A stretch of 64,000 bases of DNA from Callaeas wilsoni (GCA_013398955.1 VWPU01009679.1:248001-312000); one strand, 5' to 3'. Counted from the first letter of the stretch, positions 1-11,740 are shown. A program made the numbers and translations. Notes: generated by a model not told the origin, from the sequence alone.

Positions 1-1774
1 CCTCATAGATGAATATCAAACTCCTGAATTACCCTGCTGAGATGGCTGCTGTTTTGGAGTGACTGTTCCTTAAACCTATCTTTGGTAGTTAGTAACTTGT
101 AAACTGGAAAATTTAGTAGTGCCACCAGCTAGTTAGGCAAGATGCACTGGAATAACCCCAATACAGCAGCACTAATTGGAAAACCGCAGAAATCCAGACT
201 AGCATTTTGCAAGATGCAAGCCTCCAATGCAGTGGGAAGCACCCTGAAAACTCTGGAAAGTATGTATATTAGAAGGCATGTAGATTTTCAGTCATTTGTT
301 TGCACCTCTTGTTTGTAATTTGGATATAGAAACAATATGTCAAAGTTTATACATTTTCCTGTGGAAAGTCTAAATAGGGGAATACAAAAAATATCCATGG
401 CTATGACCTGCATCACCTCTTTTTTTGATAGGCTTACTATTAGATCATCATGTTTGAGCTTCTTTCTAAACCAGCAGATGAAGCCTGAGCAGTAGAGCTC
501 CATAAAAATATTAACAGAAAACAGGGAAACTTAAGTAAGCAACAATAATAACCTTACACATCTTTACATGAAATGACTGAACACTCATAAGAAATTATTC
601 ACATAAGGTATTAAATACACCCTTAATAGTAATCCTGATGATTATTCTTCAATGGACAAGTGATGGTATTTGAGGAATCTTTATTACTTTGCTTATTTGG
701 ATAAAAACATTTGGTTTTGCATGAAAATATTCTAAAGCATGACTATTAAGCAATTTCAGTAAAAGCAACTTTCGTGTTCTACCAAAGTAATCATCTAAAG
801 AATAATATAATCTAAGAAAGTTTACAGTAGCACAAAATAATTATGGTATGTATAATAGTGATGCAAATTAAGGCTATCCAGCAGAAACTGGTTACCTTAG
901 CATAAAATTAAAACCCAACTGTGTTTTCTTTCAGCCTTTCCCTGCAGGACCAGCTATACCTCCTTTAAAGTGAACTTTCAGGATAATAAAGCAATGGCAT
1001 GATGAATATTCTAAAAGGTCAATACTAATTAACTACATTAATGTATTTTACATAGAAACAGCTGTTTGAGGACACACTGATTTTTTTTCACGTGTGCCAG
1101 CAAAAGTTCCTTCAGCAAGATTTCTGTGACAAAAAACTTGAAGAAAGGCAGAGTAGAGGGCTTTATGGGCACTACAGCATGTTTGGTGTGCACGTGCCTA
1201 TTGTATGTGTGTGTGTGTGCGAATATACTCATACACATAAATATGTTAAGTTTACTCAGGTCATTAGTTCAACAGTGTCAATATCTGCAAAGAAAACAAA
1301 CCATATACCCAGATGTACACCACCAGTGTTGAAGGAAATCAACTGGCGGCCCAGATGCTGTGAAGTCAGCTTCTGTACTGACTGAATTTTAACTTGCAAG
1401 CATCCTCTGAGCACTTCGTATAGCTTTAGCTACAAAGAAGCTGCTACTACAAATGATCCATCACCTTGTCAATTTCTCTCTTAAAAATACGGGGCTATCC
1501 ACCTCCAAATGATCTGTCTGCGACTGACAAAGAAAATTAGTTCTTGAGCATGCGTGAATGCATTGTGGGCTGTCTTTTACATTAGCAATTCAGTGCACTG
1601 CAACAAGGTGTTCTTTAGAGCAAAGCACTTTCTGATGAGTTTTTGGAAGCTTCTACTACACTGTCATTCTAGTTCATTCTTGTGGCACACACAGGATTTG
1701 CAGAAAAACATCTGGTTAAGCTTCATCCAAGAATCCTTCACTTCTACAATCCAGCACTGTTTCCATGATCCATG
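1..1774. other. AT-rich unique DNA without a recognisable gene
   Basis: No coding region, RNA gene or interspersed repeat could be recognised here. The only local structure is a short TG dinucleotide run at 1206-1219, followed by a few ACACAT-type bases. Open frames near 1.04-1.4 kb overlap on both strands around this run and have low-complexity, cysteine/histidine-rich translations typical of non-coding DNA. Confidence 0.6.
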
Positions 1775-2050
1775 CTAGGATCCAAGAGGCAGCAGCAGTA
1801 TCTTGCTTTTCTCTCTTTCTCTATTTCTGTCCTTTTCTGCTCCTTATTTCTTGTTAAGATTGAATGGGTTAGAGTTTGCTAAGTGAATGCTTTGTGAAAT
1901 GCTTTGTTTTGATTGAATGTTTGCTTTAAATTCTGCTAACTTCCTGACCTTCTAAAGTTTGCCAGTAAAGTTTGGTTTTTAACCTTCTGAGAAGGTTATG
2001 TTTCTCTTGTGTGCTCACCTCAGGAGAAAGTACCTTAAGCCCCTTTTAAA
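1775..2050 (+). mobile_element. Candidate LTR-like segment of an avian endogenous retrovirus
   Basis: A pyrimidine-rich stretch (1800-1855) is followed by a T/G-rich stretch with AGTAAAG at about 1965. Next comes a perfect 17-bp hairpin at 1981-1997 (arms AACCTTCT and AGAAGGTT around one G), then a CTTGTGTGCTCACCTC tail. The overall architecture and wording resemble the R-U5 half of bird ERV LTRs as I remember them. There is no adjoining gag/pol/env-like frame, and neither the TG/CA ends nor a target-site duplication could be fixed. It may instead be unique DNA. The assignment rests on memory of the family, not on a search. Confidence 0.3.
1981..1997. repeat. 17-bp perfect inverted repeat
   Basis: AACCTTCT-G-AGAAGGTT is fully self-complementary around a single central base. 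It sits in the candidate LTR segment, where such a hairpin could belong to the R region. This short length can also occur by chance. Confidence 0.85.
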
Positions 2051-2527
2051 TAAACTCTCTGAGCAAGAAACAGGGCTTTACAAGGCCCTTTAAAGATGCA
2101 AGAAGCTATGAACATTTCTCTTGATATGTCTTACACATCTCCATACATGAACCCTTCACAGCTCATTCCAAAACTCTGTACTGCTTGAAAAGGAATTAAG
2201 AAATTGTTTGAAAGAGCTTAAAAGGTGCTAAATCTGAGCCTCGTCTTCTTAATGAATTAATAATTTTTCCTTTGAGGACTCCAAGACACAAAAGATTTTC
2301 TCACCAATTTCACCCTGCAATTCTTTGGGCTTTCCAAGTGACAAGAGACTGGTTAACAGCACCCAAAGTCTATCCATACATTAAAACTTGATGAAGATAT
2401 AGTTTCATTCTTGAAAAAGCAAGCATTTGAAATTTGCCTTACTCCTTTTATGGTAAGCTTTATAGAGTGGCTTTGACTGTTATTTGTATACACATCCTTG
2501 AAAAAAACCTAGCCGTTTGAAAGCTGT

Positions 2528-2973
2528 GAGGCCCAAAAATGGCCACAAAAATGACCAAGGTTTTGGAGCATCTCTCATGTAAGTAAAGGCTGTGAGAGAT
2601 GGGACTGTTCAGCCTGAAGAGGTGGGACTGTTGGAGAATATTCAGGAGGATCTCATCAATGTATGGAAATACTTGAAGGGAGAGTGTAAAGAGGACAGAG
2701 CCAGGCTCTGCTCCGTGGTGCTCAGTGATGGGACCAGAGGCAATGGGCACAACCTGAAACATAGGAGGTTCCCTCTGAACATTAGGAATGACTGTCGCTG
2801 TGAGGGTGACAAAGCACTGGCACATGTTGCCCAGTGAATTTGTGGAGTCTCCGTTTTCAGAGATCCTCAGAATTCAACATCAGCAATGTGCTGTAGCTGA
2901 CCTTGGTTTGAGAAGTGGAGTTGGTGTAGCTGATCTCCAGAGGCACCTTTGAACCTCAAATATTATGTGATTT
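2528..2973 (+). mobile_element. CR1 LINE, 5'-truncated fragment including the 3' end
   Basis: The sequence follows the 3' part of avian CR1 in order. It starts with a segment equivalent to 'gccacaaagatgatc', then 'ctgttcagcctgaagagg', 'ctctgctccgtggtgctcagtgatgggacc' (in pieces), 'ttgcccagtgaatttgtgga', and the terminal 'gatctccagagg' followed by a degraded 'ttatgtgattt' tail. It is therefore a sense-strand copy cut off at its 5' side, as is usual for CR1 retroposition. Many substitutions and indels indicate an old insertion. A minus-strand frame of about 120 codons at 2460-2825 lies antisense over this copy and is not a gene. Confidence 0.9.
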
Positions 2974-5633
2974 CCTAAAGAACCTTCTAGGATTCATGTG
3001 AACTTTGACCTTTTCTCTTTTCCTCCATTCCCGTTCTCATGCAAAAAGGTGTGAATTTTCCTTCTTCAGCAGATCTGGCTCAGGAACCAATTTTGATAGA
3101 TAATTCCTTTTTTCAGTGATGTAACTCAGGCCCCACATTCTTCTGCTGTAGGGCAGTCATTCCTGTGGGTTTATCAGGACTTTATAGTATTTAATGTTTT
3201 CCTTAGAGCCACTGACATCTGCAGTCACACAATTACATAATCACTGCAGTTTTCTTTGAAGGAAAGATTAATCAACTCAGTTGTATACAAAACTGGATAC
3301 TGTGCATTTTTAATCCCTAAAAAGGAAACATTTCTCTTAATGGCCCAACTTTTAAAAAATTGTTCAAGTTGATGGGTACTCTGATTCTGGAGACAGAAAC
3401 TAAATGCCTGGCTTCACCAACACTGGAACCCTGCAGCTGTTAACTCTTCCACTGAGACCTTAAAAAACTTTCTTGCACACAAGGAACACCTAAGTTCCAT
3501 CTGCAAGTAAGTTTATTTAGAGCAGTAGCCTTTAGCCTTTTAGCACGAATCCTCTCTCCTTAGCTGGAAAATCTTTCCTTTGCTTTGCTTTCCAAAGGAC
3601 TACTACAGCTGTTACTCTAAAAAAATGGTAGCTCAAGTGTTAGAATTAGCTTAGCATGTTGTGTGTCTGGAGGCTTCGGTTATTTCCTTACTATTTGCAA
3701 GGAACTAGGGAGTTTAAGGGGTGTTTTTGGAAAAGAAAAGCAGCAGGCAAACAGCCATTATTAATTCTTGCTATACCATGAGCATATATACGAAAGAAGA
3801 ACAGATTTTGCCTCTGCAACCCGCTTTTTATTTTAGAGGAGGAAGGTCCATCTAAAAAAACCCCAAAAAACGGAAGGAATGAATTATTATTTCAGTCAAA
3901 GTAATAAATAGTTTTACTAAAATATTGCTTTTTCTCCCCTAATATTTTTGTACTTCCTCAGTTCACTTCTGGCAATAAATGCAAATAAAACCAAAACGTA
4001 GCATTACTATAGATTGTTCAGAGACTAAATGAGCTTTCTCCTTAGATGATCACAATGGGGAGTTTCATATTTTTCAGACATCTAGTTGGCAAAATAACAA
4101 TCAACTTATTTAGCTCATATATAATATTTAGCACTGTGTTTTAGGCTGACTAGTCAATAAAGCCTCCGTTTCATAAAAACTGAAGGAACCATTAAAATGA
4201 TATAAAGAGGAGAGACATGACATAAAAAAAGCCTAAAAATCCTTCCTTTTTTTTTCCCTTTGAGGGGACTATATGCCACTGCATTCTTTAAACAGACAGA
4301 ACATGAATCACTTTCCAGAAAGCTTCTCTTTATTGAATTAAAGTATAAATAATGCCAGTGCCAAATCTTAAGGCAAAAGGAAAGTAGGAGTCACATTCTT
4401 CTTCAGAAATAGTACCTTCTTCCCAATGAAAGCTATTGAATTTAGCAGCTAAATGTCAAAGAACAGAGAAAGAAGAAGAGAAAGAAGATTTACCATTAAA
4501 ATCTCCAGACAAAAAGGGCATTTTCATCATTCATTTGAACAAAGGGTCTTTACTGTTTTCTTAAATTCTGGCTTTTCTAGAAGAGAGTATTTTTATTTAT
4601 ATATCACTGTAGTGGTCAATACAGTAGAAAAAGGAACAAAAATCAACTGTTCAGTGTCATGAAAATAACTGTTACATAGTTCTTTTCTGTTGTCAGTAGA
4701 GAATAAAAAAAGAAAGGAAGACAGAATAAATGGCAACCCACAATACTGTCGAGTAATTCAGTTCAAGAGATGGCTTGGAAACTATTGAATTAAAGACTTA
4801 CGCTTGATTTCAGAGTGTAAATAGCCTCGTCTCGCTCATTTTTGTGTACTGATGGTGTCCTGAATAATTTTCCTCTTGTACATAATGATGTCTTTTTTGA
4901 CATCTCTTCATCTATACACAACTGTAAGGGATTTACAGTGATTTCCTGACACACACACTAGAATCATAACTCTAAGAACGTTTTGATATCTGTAACTGCC
5001 ATGAGAACACTTATATGCACAGTATAAATGTGTAGATCTTCTTAGATCTCTTTCTAGTCATCCTTAACCCGAAAAACCAGTTTGGCCATATATTTCTGTG
5101 GATGTGTGAAAACCAGTATGAAGCTTTAACTTCCATAGGAGGATCCAGATATTAGGAAATGAAGTCTCCACCACTAAAAGGCCTCGTGACATTTTAAGTG
5201 AGACTTTCAAAGTGACAATACCACTTCCACTTCTGGATGTGAAGTTTAAGCCCTAAGGAAAAAGGTAAAGGTGAAGTTGATGTTGCTCTGGTTGCTTTGA
5301 GTTTCACAGACCATGAACTAGCACTCCAATAACCAATCTTTGCCCAAAGCAGCTCAGAACAGTAGCCTTGGGAACACTCCTAAAGCTGATGGATAGATCT
5401 GAAAAGACCACCTTGAGACTGTGTCATTTCTTAATCTATCGAATTCAGAAGTGTCAAATCCAACTGCAATTCTAAAAATAAAACGAGAAAATCCAAAAGT
5501 TTTGTGGTGTTCAGCCTCACTGTTGGGAGGAAAGAGTGAAAACTGGAAGATTTGATGAAGAGAAGGGAACAGTTTCACTCAAAGTGACCTTGCAGCTGGG
5601 AATGCTAAAAACTGCTATAAATAAAAACGTTGG
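2974..5633. other. Unique AT-rich DNA, nothing recognised
   Basis: No gene, RNA or dispersed repeat was recognised. The stretch contains short A or T runs (for example near 3855-3870 and 4245-4258) and an AG-rich patch near 4462-4490. None of the small open frames looks coding. Confidence 0.55.
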
Positions 5634-5938
5634 TGTGGGAAAACTCCATTTTTTACGCCTAATGTGGTTTACCCTCTGCCTGTTTTGAGAAGCAGAATTC
5701 TCGTAGAGAGATAACGCATTCTCACAGACAGGTGGAAGCCTTTTGTTATGTTGGGGCAGGCAGTGAGGCCTCCCTTTCCCCCGTGCTTGCTGCTAGGATG
5801 AACTAAGCCTAACGGAGCCTGTGTCCCCGTGTGTCTCTGCTGCCCACCGTTGTTAGGAAGGTAATGAAATAAATCTACTCCTCGCAATTTAGTTCTGGCT
5901 TGGTGGTTGCCTTGGCTACCTGTATTTGTTGATTCACA
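5634..5938 (+). mobile_element. Candidate short solo LTR
   Basis: The segment begins TGTGGGAAAACTCC and ends GATTCACA, so the ends form a short TGTG...CACA inverted pair. Its length of about 305 bp suits an avian ERV LTR. An AATAAA signal lies at 5868-5873, about 65 bp before the right end, where a sense-strand R/U5 polyadenylation signal would sit. The segment is visibly richer in G+C and CpG than its flanks. No target-site duplication is obvious at these ends, and no internal viral frames adjoin, so it would be a solo LTR. The minus-strand frame at 5669-5941 is antisense to it. Class assignment is not attempted. Confidence 0.45.
5868..5873 (+). promoter_or_regulatory. Candidate polyadenylation signal of the short LTR
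   Basis: AATAAA lies on the sense strand of the candidate LTR, followed by 'tctactcctcgcaattta' leading into its last 60 bases. Position relative to the right end is what an LTR would show. A chance hexamer is also possible in AT-rich DNA. Confidence 0.35.
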
Positions 5939-6310
5939 CACTCATACACTTCCCTCATATTATGAAGCCAAAATTATAAAAATATGAACAGCGCTGTAAT
6001 TCTGCTGTTCATCTTTTCAGGTATATTTCTACCGGAAACCAAGTTGAGGTTTTTTAATTAATCATGAAAGTGCAAAATCACTCCTAGAACCATTTCTTTC
6101 CTTACAGAATTAAACTAATGATGTTTAAGGCTGCATTGATTCTTACTCATCTTTTGTCAAAAGACATTTTCTCAAACTATCTGTTAATCTTTCCTGCTGG
6201 TTTTCACAATCTGTCCTAGTCAGTATTTTTGCTGTGTCAGATTTTATAGGAATATTATTAGAAAACTATAAATTTGCTTGTGTTCCTATTTTATCTGGAG
6301 CATTAAAAGT

Positions 6311-6785
6311 CACCCACAACACAAGAAAGATGTAGATTTCTTGGAATGAGTCCAGAGAAAGCCACGAAGATGATCAGAGGGCTGAAGTACCTATCCTATG
6401 AAGACAGGCTGGGAGAGTTAGGGCTGATCATCTAGGAGAAGACAAGCCTCCCCAGAAACCTTTTAGTGGCCTTCCAGTTCCTAAAGAGCACCTACAGGAA
6501 AGCTGGAGAGGGTCTTTTTACAAGGAGAAAGGAAAATGGCTTCAAGCTGAAAGAAGAGTAGGTTTAGATTAGATATTAGGCAGAATTCTTAACTGTAAGG
6601 GTGGGTGAGGCACTGAAGCAGGTTTCCCTGAGAAGCTGTGGATGCCTAATCTCTGGAAGTGGTCAGCCCCAGTTTGGATGGGGTTTTGAGCAACCTTGTC
6701 TATTAGAAGACGTCACTTTCCACAGCGGGGAGGCTGGAACTGGATGACCTTCAAGGTGCCTTCCAATCCATCCTGTGATTCTATG
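6311..6785 (+). mobile_element. CR1 LINE, 5'-truncated fragment with intact 3' terminus
   Basis: Clear avian CR1 3' region: 'acacaagaaagatgtaga', 'gagtccagagaaagccacga', 'gatgatcagagggctgaag', 'ctatgaagacaggctgggag', then 'aactggatgacctt' and the diagnostic end 'tcctgtgattctatg'. The copy is in sense orientation, truncated at its left side at nearly the same point as the antisense copy at 29.7-30.2 kb. An A-run directly follows. Internal deletions and substitutions remove any coding capacity. Confidence 0.93.
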
Positions 6786-7957
6786 AAAAAAAACTTCCTT
6801 TCAGCTGTTGGATACAGCTGCACTAATCATGCTCTTTGGCCTGACTGTAAATCCTGAAATCTCAAAATACATTCGTTGCTGAATACATTCAGATAAAAGG
6901 CTAAAACTAAACAAAAAATTACTCTAAGACAAAAAGAACTCCATACTTCAAGTCACCTAGAGTGATAAAGCTGAGGAAATGTAAAGTTTGGATGATTTTT
7001 CTCTTGGGTGCATTTGGCGCGTTCTGCAACTCTACATTGAGTTTTGCTGCTAACAATAAAAAACATTTTTTTAAATACCTAGTGGTGCTCTATGAATTGC
7101 TTCAGAATCTGTAATTTTGTCCTGAAAGGAAGACTCAGCAACTTAATGTATATCCTAGGTACACTGCAGTCACAGATAACTGTGTTGGCCAGGATTTTAT
7201 CCTTTATCTTTAGCAATTACATTTATTTTAGAAAACTAAAGGTACGTCACTCAAGTGACAATTTTGAGAAATGAAGAGAAAAAAAAAAATTTAATCTATT
7301 AATAGCTTTCAGAGTTAACAGGCCATATAATCTCTAATTTTGACTGAAGACACAGCAAGTCTGTAAATTTAGAAGTCTGTGTTAGGACTACCAGCAAATG
7401 AAAAAACAGAAAACAGTACCATCCTTAAGCATGCTATAGGCATCTTGCCACTTGCTATCTCACCTTAAATTTTTATAAAGGAAAACTATTTCTGAGGTAT
7501 AGTGAATGAGATTTGCTGCTTATTATTCCTAGGCCATATTTATGTGCCCTCTGGACACAGCATGTTTACGTATTTCCTATATTTGCAAGTCATCACAGTT
7601 GAAATCAAGAATGAGGCTGCACTTGTCCAGCTGCAACATTTTACTCCTCTGGCAAAATGAGGATGTCTCAAGAGACAGTAATAACTTATGACACTGTTTA
7701 CATCTTTCATTTCTAGGAGCTATCTAATCATGCCTTCCAAGTAGAGTCTCATGAGCGACAGGTTTGAGAACTTCCCCAGGTGAGAAGACAAATAACCTCA
7801 GTAAGATGCTAGCCAAAAAAAAATGTTAAAAATGCCTCTCCCAGTTAGAGCATGAAATCCAAACGTCTTCCCAGTTCATCTGGAACATTCAGGATAGTGT
7901 GAAAGGCCTGACACAGATCATGAAAGATATTTTTACTGCTGAGATCCAGGAGACTGT

Positions 7958-7977
7958 AAAGCCTGTCTACAGGCTTT
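7958..7977. repeat. 20-bp inverted repeat
   Basis: AAAGCCTGT and ACAGGCTTT are perfect complements separated by CT. The arms are too short for a microRNA precursor, and no longer pairing is visible outside them. Confidence 0.85.
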
Positions 7978-8455
7978 CCTTTGGCAACAAAGCATCATTA
8001 TGACTACATGTGATCTACTCTTGCTACTCTCCCAGGAGAGCTTAATGATGGTTGTCTACAGGCATCCATAGCATTTTCTGAAGCTTCAAGAAATAATGTA
8101 AAAAAATAGCATGTAGTGAACCTTTCAGATCTTCTGAGTTACGTCTGACAACATTTCAGGCATCTTAGAACTGTTCCTCAATGAAAAATATCAGGGGAAA
8201 AATAAAAACAAATTTATGAAAACTCACATTTTTTTGCCTACTACACTGCACACAGTTTTCGTATCTTTCAGCTTTGTCCTTTCATTCTGAATATTTTTAT
8301 TTCACTATTAATAATATACAGAACCATTCTGTGACATTTTTCCACACATTATATTCCTCTAATGATAATTTCTTGGTGTATTTAGTATAAAATCTCTATA
8401 AAATAAAACATTTTAATCATGTAAAAGAGTTCTACAACATTATGTAAAGACTTTG

Positions 8456-8477
8456 CATATATATATATACATATATA
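8456..8477. repeat. TA/CATA microsatellite
   Basis: A run of alternating AT with two C interruptions (CATATATATATATACATATA). Short and of the kind scattered through AT-rich vertebrate DNA. Confidence 0.85.
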
Positions 8478-9174
8478 GACTTAGGGTTACAAGGATTGCT
8501 AGACCTGTTATTTGTATTTTACTCACTGAAATAACCAGAAATAATTTGGTTTGTCAATAGAATCTCTTTCTTTCTTTTTTTTTTAACCATGTCCATGAAT
8601 ACAACAATATAAAAAAATACAACTATATGAATGATGATGAGTATCACATTTTGGTGCATTCTGTGTAATTTTGGAGTGCTCAAAGAACTATGCTGTTTAA
8701 TCTATTTTTCTCGATTGACAGCTTCTCTGTAACTATAGTGTGTTCTAAAATGACCTAAAACGGACCATATATTCCTGACTTTCTCTTCAGTTACATTAAT
8801 TATTATACAGTTCTGTGTTTTAGGCCCTTTACATTTGCTATGAAGTTTTCTGTATGTAGATTCACAAATGGTTTAAATTTGAAGACCTTGAACACAGACA
8901 TTTTCTGACTCCTTTCTCTTTTTTTTGTCTGACTCTCTTTCATAAACTGTCATGAAGGGGAAAAGTGGGAAGGGCATTTGGAGAAGATTAAAGACATGAG
9001 AATATTCTGGTTTGAAATGAAACTCTAAAATACTGCTATTTTTATATGCAGCTCTTTTTAGCTGCTGTTCCTGGGACATGTTTTTAATTACTTTTGTGAA
9101 GGCAAACTTACATCATGGTAAAAAGGGTATGAACAAATACTGGTGTTCATGAAGCACTCGGAGGTTTCATTTAT

Positions 9175-9325
9175 CCATGTTTGATTGACAGGGAAGGCTA
9201 AGCATGCATCCCTGATTGACCTGTGCACAGCTTTTTTGTAGACTTTACAGGAGGTCTGGCATTTGCATATGCAAACCCCTAATGAATTAGTGGAGGAAAC
9301 TGGTGTACAGAAGGCTAATTGAGGA
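9175..9325. promoter_or_regulatory. Candidate cis-regulatory module (PBX, octamer and paired-homeodomain sites)
   Basis: Within 150 bp are TGATTGACAG (9182-9191) and a second TGATTGAC (9213-9220), both matching PBX-type composite sites. A perfect 14-bp palindrome TTTGCATATGCAAA (9262-9275) holds two overlapping POU/octamer half-sites. TAATGAATTA (9280-9289) is a P2-type paired homeodomain site, TAAT-N2-ATTA. A further CTAATTGA follows at 9315-9322. No transposon similarity is visible. The motif density suggests a developmental enhancer. This is inference from motifs; conservation was not tested. Confidence 0.4.
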
Positions 9326-10329
9326 AGAGCTCCTAGTACACAAAACTTTCCTCATAAGAGAGTCAATGTTTTCTGTCAAATTTTAACTCAGAATGTATAT
9401 GAATTTATACACAGTTCCAGATGGCTAAAAAAAGAATTGAAAGGAAGTGTAAAACTAAAAATGTAACTGTATGGTTTGCAGTCCAAGATGTGGTTTATAA
9501 CTGCTTTCAACTCAGGCCGTGATGACACAAGATTACACACAGTGCATTATGAAGAGTCCATCCACTTCTTAGTCAAGTTTTACAACCTATGCTAAGCTCT
9601 TCATTGCTAAGGACAAGATTAAGATGACCCAACAGTTTTAAAATTCATCATGATGTATTGTCTTCTTTAACATTAACCTAAAATCCTACTTCTAATGGAC
9701 AAGTTAACATAAGAACTACACTGGAATAGAAAATGAATTTTTAATCTAAAGAGAAAATAAATTTTTAATTTAGAGATGAGGCACATAGAAGTACCATCTA
9801 GCAAGACAGAATTTTTTTCCAAATAAACTTTTTAATACAGTCTAGACTGAAATAAAGTAAGTTAAGAAAAAAAAGACAGACCATCTTGTAGATCTGAGAC
9901 TGAGAATATCTGTTTATGCAACTTTTAAGGGAAGATAATGAAATAAATATCCCCTGGTTGATTTGAAAGAAAAAAAAATCAATTTGTTTAATACTATGCA
10001 GAGTCGACCCATATGTTTTATTACCCTTGTGTAGCAATTCTAACGTGTCACTAGCCTAGAGGAACTAGACTAAATAAGTGTGCAGTAGACATCTCCTTAC
10101 GCAAATGAGAGAAGAAAAAAAACTAAAGCAGCAATAAACATTAATACATTTGATTAACACTTTGTCCCAAAGGCATCAGGGACAGACATGTGCGTGATGA
10201 AGTTCTAAAGCAGCTCTCTACACTTAAGATTTCTTATAACATTTATGACATTTCTGTCTTGAGGTGATTTAATGATAGTCTATTCCCTGATCATCTCCTT
10301 TATGCCCAAAAATGGTTGCTTTATCTTTA
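9326..10329. other. Unique AT-rich DNA
   Basis: No gene or dispersed repeat was recognised. The only internal structure seen is the imperfect 24-bp tandem dimer at 9728-9775. Confidence 0.5.
9728..9775. repeat. Tandem dimer of a 24-bp unit
   Basis: Positions 9728-9751 and 9752-9775 match at 21 of 24 bases, with an AGAAAAT(G/A)AATTTTTAAT core. It is a small local duplication in AT-rich sequence. Confidence 0.75.
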
Positions 10330-10635
10330 AGGTGGGTGCAGGGGGAGCCTTGGGACCCTTCAGCAGGCTTTTATCCCTGGCATTTTGGGCTTTTGTTCTG
10401 CTCTGTGTGTGTGGTGGGGGGTAAGGGCTGACAGTTCAATATCTAGCATTTATTTACCTTTTTTCCTGTGCCGTGTGGGCACTCTGTTTGTCAATAAATG
10501 GTTGGAGGTATTTTTCAATTTCATCCACAAGTATTCATTCCTTATTCGTGGAAAGGGATTGTTGGAACCCTTTTTTTTAGAGGAAACACTCATTCCAGAG
10601 TGTTTTTCTCCTAAATTTGTCTCTAAACTGAGACA
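10330..10635 (+). mobile_element. LTR-like 3' part of an avian endogenous retrovirus
   Basis: The order of elements matches the U3/R/U5 part of a bird ERV LTR as I remember it. A G-rich lead is followed by 'cttttatccctggcattttg', 'aagggctgacagttcaatat', and 'ctgtgccgtgtgggcactct' (approximately). Next come AATAAATG at 10493-10500, 'tttcatccacaag', 'gaaagggattgttggaaccc' and an end reading 'ctaaactgagaca'. The right end at ACA fits a TG...CA LTR terminus; the left end is not certain. No gag/pol/env frame adjoins. A plus-strand frame at 10385-10666 crosses it and is not viewed as a gene. Confidence 0.5.
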
Positions 10636-11648
10636 ATTTCTTATAAAGAAGAAAAAATATTCGTAGAAAATTTAATAATTTACATTCACACAATAGTTCA
10701 CGTAATTTAAATACCACTTCTATCTGTCTTCCTTACCAATACAGGTTTGAACTTTTTCCATATGACCTTAGCTGGCCCATTTTTCGGTACTCAGGAGAAA
10801 TTAATCACTATATAAAGGTACCTGATTTCCCTGAACAGCCAAAAAAAAAGAGGCAGCAACTGGATATTCTGGATCAATTTTCAGTGTTGTTTGCGTTCTT
10901 TGACATTTCCATTATTACTGGAATAATCAAAATTCATCCCAAATCATGATACTGAGACTGAACATCTCTGTCTCTCAGGTGCTGTAGTTAGTTCAAAAAT
11001 GGAAATAATATTACTGTTCACATATAAAACTGAAGCTCATCAGGATGAAATAATCTAAACCAGTTACAAACGCAATAGGCCTAAAGCAGGTAACCTGAAC
11101 AAATGTCCAAGAAATCTCAATCCTTTTAAAAGTAGTTGTGTCTATCCAGTATTTCTGTAATTTAGCTGCCTGACAATTTCCTTAGTTTCCCCAAGCATGA
11201 TGTAACTGTATTCCTTTTCCTTATCTGCTTAAGTTCTTCCATCACGCCCATCACTGTGAGAAAAATTGTGCTGTATAAAACCAATACAAACAGCACAAAA
11301 CACCCCAAAATCAACCAACTGTATCTGTGACCAAGGCAGAAAGCCTGACCACAGGTCTGCTCTTGGTGAAGAGTAATGCAATGTGTGTCACGGTAATGCC
11401 GTGTCGGGTGCAATTCAGCTCCAGCTTACAAACTCCAGTGCTAAATTCATCTACATAAATACAGGCACACAGTCCCGTTTGAGAGGCCCGGGAGGACCTG
11501 AGCCAGCCACAGATATGACAGAGGTACAATGTGAGCACCAAGACTTTCTGGACTGGCAGCTGGAGACCAGCTATGATGTCCCAGGAACTTGAAATGGCAT
11601 TAGACTACTGTCTGCATACTTGAGTGGCTGACCAACAGAGGAAGTATC

Positions 11649-11740
11649 TCACACACATACACTGTATATGTATATTTGATACATGTGTTTATGTATACAT
11701 TTTAAACATATTAAAATACATACACGTTTTATAGATATAC
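11649..11740. repeat. CA/TA-rich low-complexity stretch
   Basis: It starts with CACACACATACA and continues through alternating TATG/TACAT words to ATAGATATAC. It is a degenerate purine-pyrimidine alternation. Confidence 0.7.

Larger units (their letters stand above)
6786..9174. other. Unique AT-rich DNA with small simple repeats
   Basis: No gene or dispersed repeat was recognised. The stretch contains a TA-type microsatellite at 8456-8477 and a 20-bp inverted repeat at 7958-7977. It also has T and A runs near 8575-8584 and 7283-7291. Confidence 0.55.

Noticed and set aside
2460..2825. 121-codon minus-strand frame
   Set aside because: It is antisense to the CR1 copy at 2528-2973.
10809..10818. 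TATATAAAGG as a TATA box
   Set aside because: No other core promoter features or downstream gene; expected by chance in AT-rich DNA.
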